From an uncultured Dehalococcoidia bacterium (GTDB lineage Bacteria; Chloroflexota; Dehalococcoidia; Tepidiformales; Tepidiformaceae), in the NCBI GenBank assembly GCA_937954195.1, contig CALFYR010000080.1, positions 1 to 8,758 on the forward strand: a stretch of DNA of 8,758 nt, written 5' to 3'. Of the stretch, positions 1 through 5,470 are shown piece after piece; position 1 is the first letter of the stretch; every line of letters begins with the position of its first letter. The notes beneath the pieces were generated by a model. It did no database searches, was not told the DNA's origin, and saw only the letters and a list, made by a program, of their open reading frames with translations. The translations under genes were made by a program, and so were the position numbers.

Positions 1-22
1 TGCGTAGCGCCGCTTCATAACT

Positions 23-27
23 GGAGG
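23..27 (+). promoter_or_regulatory. Ribosome binding site of ndk
   Basis: GGAGG lies five bases before the ATG at 33. It is a strong Shine-Dalgarno sequence and decides the start. The 22 bases before it, up to the window edge, show no promoter I can support. Confidence 0.85.
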
Positions 28-32
28 TATCC

Positions 33-482
33 ATGGAACGCACCCTCTTTCTCGTGAAACCCGATGCCATGCAGCGTGGCCTCGCGGGCGAAATCATCGG
101 CAGACTCGAACGGCGCGGCCTGCGCATCGCCGGCATGAAGCTCGTCCACATCACCCGGGCGACGGCGGAAAAGCATTACGCGGAGCACAAGGGCAAGCCG
201 TTCTACGAAGGCCTGGTCGAGTACATCACCAGCTGCCCGGTCATCGCCATCGCCTGGGAAGGCACGAACGCCGTCCAGGTCGTCCGCAACACCATCGGCT
301 CGACCGACCCGGTGGCAGCTGCGCCCGGCACCATCCGCGCCGACCTCGGCCTCGAACGCGGACGCAACCTGGTCCATGCAAGTGACAGCCCGAAGAGCGC
401 GGCGCGCGAGCTCAAGCTGTTCTTCAAGCCGGCCGAGCTTATCGATTGGGGCCGTGATACGGACCGCTGGGTGTTCGAATAA
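33..482 (+). CDS. ndk: Nucleoside diphosphate kinase, complete
   Basis: This 149-residue protein has the usual length of a bacterial Ndk. The family moves the gamma-phosphate from ATP to other nucleoside diphosphates through a phosphohistidine, balancing NTP pools in the cytoplasm. Visible residues match the family at a constant offset: K9 in the KPD motif, Y49, R85, T91, R102, N112 and the catalytic H115 in NLVHASDS. That motif has Ala where most bacterial enzymes have Gly (HGSDS); I expect this to be tolerated because all catalytic residues remain. The start is fixed by GGAGG at 23-27, five bases before ATG. The gene is followed, after an 82-bp gap, by a two-component system with no obvious functional link. 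The identification is secure from the whole sequence. Confidence 0.97.
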   Translation: MERTLFLVKPDAMQRGLAGEIIGRLERRGLRIAGMKLVHITRATAEKHYAEHKGKPFYEGLVEYITSCPVIAIAWEGTNAVQVVRNTIGSTDPVAAAPGTIRADLGLERGRNLVHASDSPKSAARELKLFFKPAELIDWGRDTDRWVFE

Positions 483-483
483 G

Positions 484-505
484 CCCTGGCGGAGGTCCTC
501 CGGGG
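484..505 (+). terminator. Possible weak hairpin after ndk
   Basis: Directly after the ndk stop, CGGAG (490-494) pairs with CTCCG (498-502), and CCC (484-486) can pair with GGG (503-505) across a three-base bulge. There is no T-tract. It may terminate or trim the ndk transcript before the response regulator gene, but support is only the dyad. Confidence 0.3.
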
Positions 506-550
506 ACATTGCCGTCACATTCTGTTCAGAACCGGCCGTGCGCAACGGCG

Positions 551-564
551 TACCATTTCCCTGA
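551..564 (+). promoter_or_regulatory. Candidate leaderless -10 box of the response regulator
   Basis: TACCAT at 551-556 fits TANNNT and ends eight bases before the ATG at 565. No Shine-Dalgarno sequence is visible there. This spacing would place transcription start at or next to the start codon, giving a leaderless mRNA. No convincing -35 box is seen. Confidence 0.35.
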
Positions 565-1251
565 ATGGACGCGCCCCGCATTCTCGTGGTCGATGACGAA
601 CCCGTGGTCACCGAGGTGGTCGAACGCTATCTCGCGCGCGAAGGCTACACGGTCCGCACCGAAGCCGACGGTGAAGCGGCGCTCCGCGCCTACGGCGAAA
701 TGCGGCCTCACCTTGTCGTCCTGGACCTGATGCTCCCCAAGCTCGGCGGCATCGACGTCTGCCGGGAGATCCGCCAGCAGTCCGAGACGCCGGTCATCAT
801 GCTCACCGCTCGCGGCGACGAAATGGACCGCATCGCGGGCTTCGAAGTCGGCGCCGATGACTACCTGGCGAAGCCCTTCAGCCCGCGCGAACTGGTCGTA
901 CGCGTCCGTGCGGTGCTCCGCCGGACGCTCGACAAGTCGTTGCTTCAGAGCGACCGCGTGGTCCGCGGAGACATCTCCATCGACCCTCGCGGCCGCTCCG
1001 TTGAAGTCGCTGGCGACCCCGTCGATCTCACGGTGCGGGAGTTCGACCTGCTCTGGTTCCTGGTGAATCACCCCGGCGAAGTGTTCACCCGCGAGCAGCT
1101 CCTCACCAGGGTGTGGAAGTACGAGTGGTTCGGCGATGCCAGTACCGTGACCGTGCACATCCGCCGCTTGCGTACGAAGGTCGAACGCGAGCCAGAAAAT
1201 CCACGCCACATCCAGACGGTCTGGGGCGTCGGGTACAGGTGGGACGACTGA
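565..1251 (+). CDS. OmpR/PhoB-family response regulator
   Basis: This 228-residue protein is a typical two-domain response regulator. The receiver domain (about 4-118) shows the acidic pair D10/D11, phosphoacceptor D54 in VVLDLMLP, T81 and K103 in the AKPF motif. The winged-helix DNA-binding domain (about 132-226) contains FDLLWFLVNHPGEVFTREQLL, the recognition-helix region STVTVHIRRLRTKVE and the closing GVGYRW, all characteristic of the OmpR/PhoB group. Phosphorylation by the adjacent kinase should promote dimerisation and promoter binding. The stop overlaps the kinase start (TGATG at 1249-1253), so translation is probably coupled. The start has no Shine-Dalgarno sequence. The target genes cannot be told from sequence; it resembles PhoB, MtrA and similar regulators equally, so no symbol is given. 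Confidence 0.95.
   Translation: MDAPRILVVDDEPVVTEVVERYLAREGYTVRTEADGEAALRAYGEMRPHLVVLDLMLPKLGGIDVCREIRQQSETPVIMLTARGDEMDRIAGFEVGADDYLAKPFSPRELVVRVRAVLRRTLDKSLLQSDRVVRGDISIDPRGRSVEVAGDPVDLTVREFDLLWFLVNHPGEVFTREQLLTRVWKYEWFGDASTVTVHIRRLRTKVEREPENPRHIQTVWGVGYRWDD
1237..1244 (+). promoter_or_regulatory. Ribosome binding site of the sensor kinase
   Basis: AGGTGGGA lies six bases before the ATG at 1251, within the end of the response regulator gene. It supports the overlapping start over an earlier in-frame ATG at 1113, which would give 46 extra residues lying wholly within the response regulator gene. Confidence 0.65.
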
Positions 1252-2471
1252 TGGCGGCCCGGGACCATGTCGCCGCCTGGGGGACCGTCGGTGTGGGCGC
1301 GGCGCTGGCACTCATCGCCACCTGGTTCCTGTTCGAACCGCCGCTCGCCGACATGCTCATTATGGCCGCGGCTGTGCTCGGGACCGGGACGGTCGGGGCG
1401 CTGGTGGCGCTCACTTCCGGGCGCTGGAGTGCCGGCCTGGCGCTCCGCTGGCGGCTCATCGCTATCTGCGGGGTTGGCCTGCTCGGCCTGGTCATGAACA
1501 TCCTCGTCGCCGCCTGGCTCATGTTCCTTTCGACGCACGACCTGGAACTGCTGCTGGTACTTTGCGGGTTCGCGTTCCTCGCGACAGCGGGCGCCGCCAT
1601 CGTCATGACGCGGACGGTCAGCCACCGCTTCGAAGCCCTCGAAGCCGCTGCGGCGCGGCTCGCGGAGGGCGATCTCTCGGCCCGGGTCGACATCCGGGGT
1701 GACGACGAGGCAGCACGGGTTGGCGCCGCCTTCAACAAAATGGCCGCCGCGCTGGAATCCGCGCACAAGCAGCGCGCCGAGACCGAGCAGGCCCGCAGGG
1801 CGCTGTTCGCCGCAATCTCCCACGACCTGCGTACGCCGCTCTCCACCATGCAGGCGATGGTCGAGGCAATGGTCGATGGCGTGGTGACTGACCGGGAAAC
1901 GAGTGCGCGCTACCTGCATAACATCCGGTCCGAGGTTGGCCGGCTTTCGTCGCTCATCGATGACCTCTTCGAACTGACGACCATCGATAGCGGCGAGCTG
2001 CGGCTGCATCTTGAGTCGCTGCGTCTCGAAGATGTGGTTGCGGAGACCATCGATGCCTTCCGGCCGCAGGCCGAGCGAGCGGGCATTCGTCTCGCGTTCG
2101 AACCGGGCCGGGCCACGCCGCCCGTCAGCGTCGATCCCCAGCGTCTGACGCGGGTGCTCTACAACCTCCTGCAGAACGCGGTCCGCCACACGCCCGCCGA
2201 TGGCTCCATCGTCCTGCGCACCGAGCCAACCGCTGAAGGCGTTCAGGTGGAAGTCCGTGATACGGGCGAAGGCATCCCGCCGCGGGACCTCCCTCACGTA
2301 TTCGACACCTTCTACCGTGGCGAGGCGTCCCGGCTTCGCGCCAATGGCAGCGGCAGCGGTCTCGGGCTGAGCATCGCGCGTGGCATCATCGAGGCGCACG
2401 GCGGACGGATCTGGGTGCAGTCGTCAGAAGGGTCGGGTTCAACATTCGGGTTCGTGCTGCCGAACCGCTGA
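1251..2471 (+). CDS. Membrane sensor histidine kinase, HAMP-HisKA-HATPase_c
   Basis: This 406-residue kinase pairs with the response regulator just upstream, overlapping it by one base. Four hydrophobic segments are seen at about 9-28, 34-53, 70-92 and 99-120. A HAMP domain follows (about 117-170), then the dimerisation/phosphoacceptor helix with H191 in SHDLRTPLS. The ATPase domain has the N box NLLQNAVRHT (305-314), the G1 box with D337 in DTGEGIP, the F box FDTFYR (351-356) and the G2 box GSGSGLGLSIA (366-376). All catalytic boxes are intact. Loops between membrane segments are short (about 5-16 residues), so there is no folded extracytoplasmic sensor; the signal is probably sensed within the membrane or through a partner protein. 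The signal is unknown. The start is supported by its Shine-Dalgarno sequence and by the TGATG junction. Confidence 0.95.
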   Translation: MAARDHVAAWGTVGVGAALALIATWFLFEPPLADMLIMAAAVLGTGTVGALVALTSGRWSAGLALRWRLIAICGVGLLGLVMNILVAAWLMFLSTHDLELLLVLCGFAFLATAGAAIVMTRTVSHRFEALEAAAARLAEGDLSARVDIRGDDEAARVGAAFNKMAAALESAHKQRAETEQARRALFAAISHDLRTPLSTMQAMVEAMVDGVVTDRETSARYLHNIRSEVGRLSSLIDDLFELTTIDSGELRLHLESLRLEDVVAETIDAFRPQAERAGIRLAFEPGRATPPVSVDPQRLTRVLYNLLQNAVRHTPADGSIVLRTEPTAEGVQVEVRDTGEGIPPRDLPHVFDTFYRGEASRLRANGSGSGLGLSIARGIIEAHGGRIWVQSSEGSGSTFGFVLPNR

Positions 2472-2484
2472 CGGGGTCAGCCGG
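2465..2484. terminator. Shared hairpin at the convergent kinase/amidohydrolase ends
   Basis: GCTGAC (2467-2472) pairs perfectly with GTCAGC (2476-2481) around a GGG loop. The stem extends by CC (2465-2466) and GG (2483-2484) across a one-base bulge. Both stop codons, TGA of the kinase and TGA of the minus-strand hydrolase, lie inside the stem. There is no T-tract on either side, so termination in both directions is plausible but unproven. Two facing TGA stops give three of the pairs automatically. Confidence 0.45.
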
Positions 2485-3664
2485 AGAGCCGGGTTTCGAT
2501 GAGCCTGGATCCGAACTCAAGACCAATGGGGAGCGCATCCTCATCGATGACGAAGGCCGGGTCGTGGTGGCGGCCGGCAATTCCCTTCGACTCATTTCGC
2601 GCGCCGAGCCAGAAGTAGCAGCCCGGCCGCTCCTCCAGGAACACGCTCATGTCCTCGGCACCCATGGTGGGCGCCGCGACAATCATGTTCGGTCCGAAGT
2701 AGTTGAGCGCTTCCTTGCGCACGAACTCGGTTACCTGCGGGTCGTTCACGAGCGGCGGACAGCTCGTGTTGTGCTCGAAGGTGAATTCGGCCCCGAAGGC
2801 GGCGCACACGCCGGTGAGGACTTCCTCCGTGCGGGCAACCATCGTCTCCCGGACGAGCTGCGTGTAGCTCCGGATCGTCCCTGAAAGCGTGGCGGATTCG
2901 GCGATGACGTTTCCGCGGAACCCGGAAGTTACCTTCCCCACCGTCAGCACGCCGGTCTCCGATGGCGCGATCGAGCGGCTGACCACCGTTTGCAGCGCGA
3001 CAATCGCGTGCGCCGCGACGACCACGGCATCGACCGACTGGTGGGGTGCAGCGGCGTGGCCCCCGCGGCCGTTGATCACGATGCGGAACGCCGTCGGCGC
3101 CGCGAAGAACGGTCCGGCCGCCACGTTGATCATTCCAATCGGGATGTCCGCGCTGATGTGAAGACCGAGCGCGGTGGTCACGCGCGGGGATTCGAGCACG
3201 CCATCGGCCACACATGCCTGAGCGCCACCGGCTGCCTCCTCCGCTGGCTGGAACACGAACCTCACCGAACCTGCGAGTTCCGTGCGGCGAGCCTGGAACA
3301 ACTCCGCCAGCCCGAGCGCGATGGCCATGTGGGTGTCGTGGCCGCAGGCGTGCATCACGCTTTCGTTCTGTGATGCGTACGGCAGCTTGCTCTTCTCCGG
3401 GACGGGAAGGGCGTCCATGTCGGCGCGCCAGAGGACGCACGGGCCCGGCTTCGAACCCTTCACCAGGGCCGTGGCCCCGGTCTTCGCAATTGGCCGGACG
3501 TCGTCGAGGCCCAGCGAGGTCAGGTGGGCGAGCACCTTCTCCTGCGTGCGATGTTCCTGCCACGAAAGCTCGGGGAACTGGTGGAAGTCCCGCCTGAGGG
3601 CGACGACCGTATCGCGGACGTCCAGGACTTCTTTGCGAATAGGCAGGCGAAGGTCACGTCCCAT
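2477..3664 (-). CDS. M20-family metallo-amidohydrolase (hippurate/N-acyl-amino-acid hydrolase type)
   Basis: This 395-residue protein has the normal length for M20D peptidases such as hippurate hydrolase and IAA-amino-acid hydrolase, which cleave an amide bond between an acyl group and an amino acid in the cytoplasm. Family motifs occur in order: FHQFPELSWQE (27-37), WRADMDALPVPE (79-90), HACGHDTHM (105-113), QPAEE (139-143), LGLH (166-169), the dimerisation-domain motif GRGGHAAAPHQSVDA (199-213), MGAEDMS (334-340) and HHDP (366-369). Expected metal ligands C107, H109, E142/E143, H169 and H367 are all present. The chosen ATG at 3664 drops 56 N-terminal residues that would overlap the upstream transporter gene and look non-coding. 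No signal peptide is seen. It lies 31 bp after the transporter, probably in one operon. The acyl substrate cannot be told from sequence. Confidence 0.93.
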   Translation of the reverse strand: MGRDLRLPIRKEVLDVRDTVVALRRDFHQFPELSWQEHRTQEKVLAHLTSLGLDDVRPIAKTGATALVKGSKPGPCVLWRADMDALPVPEKSKLPYASQNESVMHACGHDTHMAIALGLAELFQARRTELAGSVRFVFQPAEEAAGGAQACVADGVLESPRVTTALGLHISADIPIGMINVAAGPFFAAPTAFRIVINGRGGHAAAPHQSVDAVVVAAHAIVALQTVVSRSIAPSETGVLTVGKVTSGFRGNVIAESATLSGTIRSYTQLVRETMVARTEEVLTGVCAAFGAEFTFEHNTSCPPLVNDPQVTEFVRKEALNYFGPNMIVAAPTMGAEDMSVFLEERPGCYFWLGARNESKGIAGRHHDPAFVIDEDALPIGLEFGSRLIETRLSG

Positions 3665-3673
3665 AGTGCGCGG

Positions 3674-3687
3674 AAGCTTACCAGCTT
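3674..3687 (-). repeat. Small inverted repeat before the amidohydrolase start
   Basis: AAGCT (3674-3678) pairs with AGCTT (3683-3687) around a four-base loop. It ends nine bases before the hydrolase ATG on the minus strand, where no clear Shine-Dalgarno sequence is seen. It may influence initiation; evidence is the dyad alone. Confidence 0.3.
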
Positions 3688-3695
3688 GGCGTGGC

Positions 3696-4625
3696 CTATT
3701 CGCCACCGGCTGGCGAAATCGCGACCGGCGCCGGTTCGGGTCTCGCGCGCATCCGGATAAGGCCCTGGGTGAGCGAGACACCCGCGAGGATGAGCGCAAG
3801 GCCGCCAACCATGTTCCAGCCGACCTGCTCATCGAGGACCAGCCAGCCGAGGATCACGCCCACCGGCGGGATGAGATACGTCACCACGGAAGCGCGCAGC
3901 GCCCCGACCTGCTGGATGAGACCCATGTACGCGATTGGGCCGAAACCGGACCCGATGGCGCCGAGCGCCACCGCCGAGCCGATGACCTCCCAGTTCCAAT
4001 CGACACCCGAATAGCTGCCCGTGACGATGGCAACCGGGGCAAGGAAGAGCGTGGCGAACCCAATTTGGCCACCAGCAACCACCACCGGGGGCACGCCGGC
4101 CATCGTCTTCCGAATGTACAGCGCCGAGGAGCCATAGCTGAGTGTTGCGACCATGATCGCCAGCATGCTGAGCGTGGCCGCGCCGCCGATGTTGCCCAGG
4201 TCTTCGCCCATGAGGACGACGACGCCGGCGAACCCGAGGCCAACGCCCGCGAGCTTGAGGCCGCTCACAGCTTCTTCGCGCATGGCGAACAGCGTTATAA
4301 GCGTGACCCAGAGCGGCGCGGTGGAATTCACGATGGCCGCGGCGCCACTGGGGACGTGCTGCGCCGCAACGCCGAAAATCGTCCACGGCACGGCGAAGTT
4401 GAACAGGCCGAGCCCGGCGAGCGAAAGCCACGTGCTCCGCTTCTGGCTCAGCTGCGAGCGGTTCATCAGCACGATGGGAATGATGGTTGCCAGCCCAAGG
4501 GCCGTCCGGATGGAGGCGATCGCCGGGCCGCCCATTCCGCCGTCGGCCATCACCTTGATCAGCACAAACGAACAGCCCCACACAAAGGCGAGGCCGACGA
4601 GAGTTGCGAATTGCCGGGCAGTCAC
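3696..4625 (-). CDS. EamA/DMT-superfamily transporter, ten membrane segments
   Basis: This 309-residue, very hydrophobic protein has two EamA repeats (about 6-140 and 150-290) with about ten membrane segments, near 5-25, 34-54, 66-86, 92-113, 121-139, 149-170, 180-202, 213-235, 243-263 and 268-290. Each repeat carries the family's closing pattern: PLWVTLITLFAMREE in the first half and IPPVGVILGWLVLDEQ in the second. The family mostly exports amino acids, metabolites or drugs from the cytoplasm. It begins with GTG; AGGAA on the minus strand (4643-4639) lies 13 bases upstream, a rather long spacing. It sits between the cysteine-cluster gene and the M20 hydrolase in the same orientation. Together with the hydrolase it could handle amino acids or their conjugates, but this is inference from position only. 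A perfect 7-bp hairpin covers its last codons. Confidence 0.92.
   Translation of the reverse strand: MTARQFATLVGLAFVWGCSFVLIKVMADGGMGGPAIASIRTALGLATIIPIVLMNRSQLSQKRSTWLSLAGLGLFNFAVPWTIFGVAAQHVPSGAAAIVNSTAPLWVTLITLFAMREEAVSGLKLAGVGLGFAGVVVLMGEDLGNIGGAATLSMLAIMVATLSYGSSALYIRKTMAGVPPVVVAGGQIGFATLFLAPVAIVTGSYSGVDWNWEVIGSAVALGAIGSGFGPIAYMGLIQQVGALRASVVTYLIPPVGVILGWLVLDEQVGWNMVGGLALILAGVSLTQGLIRMRARPEPAPVAISPAGGE
3699..3717 (-). terminator. Strong hairpin at the transporter's last codons
   Basis: TTCGCCA (3699-3705) and TGGCGAA (3711-3717) form a perfect 7-bp stem with a five-base loop, immediately before the transporter's TAG stop. No T-tract follows on the minus strand. It could partly stop transcription, mark a processing site or protect the upstream message, lowering hydrolase expression relative to the transporter. 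Confidence 0.4.
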
Positions 4626-4646
4626 TTGGTGCTAACGCTTCCTGCG

Positions 4647-4672
4647 GATCAGCGTAACGCCTTCACGCTGTC
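4647..4672 (-). repeat. Inverted repeat between cysteine-cluster and transporter genes
   Basis: CAGCGT (4650-4655) pairs with ACGCTG (4665-4670) around a nine-base loop. GA (4647-4648) and TC (4671-4672) can extend the stem past one bulged T. It lies 17 bases after the YkgJ-like stop and just before the transporter's AGGAA. With no T-tract it may be a weak terminator or a leader hairpin. Confidence 0.35.
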
Positions 4673-4689
4673 ACGCGATTGGTCCAACT

Positions 4690-5277
4690 TCACAGTTCCT
4701 CGAACTGCAATTGGTAAGTCTCAAGCAGGAGCGAGCGCCATGCCGCCTCTTCAATCGGCGGCCCGGTGAATCCGGGACATTCGCTGTGGCCCAGCAGAAG
4801 CGGCAGCGGAGCGGCCGGGTCGCCGGCAAGCGCTGCCTCGACTGCCCCCGCAAACTCTGGTTTTCCGGCGAAAAGCGGCCGGCGTTCAGCGGCATCCCAG
4901 AAGACGACGAAGTGTGGGTAGAGCCGGCACGCGTTGGGCCGGCCTCCATAGACGTTGCAGCCGAGGTTTTCGCCCAGGAACCGGCAGTGCCCCTCCGCCC
5001 GCGCAAGCAGGTACGGCTGCGCCATCGGCAGAGTCACCGGTTCGCCATCATCCAGTTCGACGAATTCGACCATCTGCATGCCGGTTTCGCGGGTCATCCG
5101 GGCGGCTTCACGCTCGCCGAGGTTCACGCTGAAGGCGTGGCAGCAGTGCGCCGTGCACACATCCGGCTGGCAGAGGAACGAGGGTGTACCGGGCACGACA
5201 AGCCGGTACGCCGCGAGCCGGCCCTCCAGCTCGCGCCAGGCCGCCTCCATTGCCTCGTACACTGCATTCGACCCCAC
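4690..5277 (-). CDS. YkgJ-like cysteine-cluster (putative zinc/iron chelatase) protein
   Basis: With the GTG start chosen here the protein has 195 residues. It has the cysteine pattern of the YkgJ/CxxCxxCC family, thought to bind zinc or an iron-sulphur centre: C36, C41, C45 and C46 near the N terminus, C98 and C107, C117 in GGRPNACRLYPHF, and C167. The RPxxCRLYP motif is the best family marker. The biochemical role of the family is not settled. The start is uncertain. ATG at 5250 (186 residues) and GTG at 5262 are alternatives, and an ATG at 5472 would overlap the divergent gene's start. I prefer GTG at 5277 because TACTAT ends six bases upstream and none of the candidates has a good Shine-Dalgarno sequence. 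It appears to be the first gene of a three-gene minus-strand operon. Confidence 0.85.
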   Translation of the reverse strand: MGSNAVYEAMEAAWRELEGRLAAYRLVVPGTPSFLCQPDVCTAHCCHAFSVNLGEREAARMTRETGMQMVEFVELDDGEPVTLPMAQPYLLARAEGHCRFLGENLGCNVYGGRPNACRLYPHFVVFWDAAERRPLFAGKPEFAGAVEAALAGDPAAPLPLLLGHSECPGFTGPPIEEAAWRSLLLETYQLQFEEL

Positions 5278-5289
5278 CCATCCATAGTA
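5278..5289 (-). promoter_or_regulatory. Candidate leaderless -10 box of the cysteine-cluster gene
   Basis: On the minus strand TACTAT (5289-5284) ends six bases before the GTG at 5277. No Shine-Dalgarno sequence and no clear -35 box are seen. The placement fits a leaderless transcript but depends on the start chosen. Confidence 0.3.
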
Positions 5290-5349
5290 CGTGGGCCAAT
5301 CGTGATACGGGCCATCGACGAAACCTTCCGATAAGACACTTCCCGTTCG

Positions 5350-5378
5350 TTGCCCGAGGCGGAATCGGGCCGTATCCT
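5350..5378 (+). promoter_or_regulatory. Candidate sigma70-type promoter of the TPR gene
   Basis: TTGCCC (5350-5355) and TATCCT (5373-5378) are separated by exactly 17 bases, and each matches four of six consensus positions. Transcription would begin near 5385, leaving a leader of about 86 bases before the ATG at 5471. This is the best -35/-10 pair I found in the 5278-5470 divergent region. Confidence 0.4.
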
Positions 5379-5383
5379 GTCCG

Positions 5384-5431
5384 CTCGCCGAGGCCGGGTG
5401 TTCCCGCCTGCGCGGAGGCGAGGGCTTTTGG
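5384..5431 (+). promoter_or_regulatory. Structured 5' leader with competing hairpins, possible attenuator
   Basis: Three pairings are possible. AGG-CGGG (5391-5398, one bulge) pairs with CCCGCCT (5403-5409). CGCCT (5405-5409) pairs instead with AGGCG (5416-5420). CTCGCC (5384-5389) pairs with GGCGAG (5417-5422). The first two exclude each other. The last arm is followed by GGCTTTTGG, a short T-run. This resembles an anti-terminator/terminator choice, but the T-run is only four bases and high GC makes chance pairing common. Confidence 0.25.
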
Positions 5432-5470
5432 CAAACAGAGGCCTGTGGCGGGGCAGAGGCACACACGAAC

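Noticed and set aside
1113..1250. Earlier ATG that would add 46 residues to the kinase
   Set aside because: The extra part lies entirely in the response regulator gene, is Arg-rich and has no membrane character. The ATG at 1251 has a ribosome binding site and a TGATG junction.
526..1311. Minus-strand open frame of 261 codons opposite the response regulator
   Set aside because: It mirrors the codon pattern of the response regulator and carries no motif.
1068..2399. Minus-strand open frame of 443 codons opposite the sensor kinase
   Set aside because: Its composition is Arg/Asp/Gly/Pro-rich with no domain, and the plus-strand kinase has every expected motif. It is a shadow frame in GC-rich DNA.
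3665..3832. N-terminal extension of the amidohydrolase by 56 residues
   Set aside because: It overlaps the transporter's C-terminal codons, is Ser/Arg-rich, and the family N terminus is already complete from 3664.
3282..4769. Plus-strand open frame of 495 codons opposite the transporter and hydrolase
   Set aside because: It is low-complexity, Arg/His/Asp-rich and without motifs, while both minus-strand genes are clearly real.
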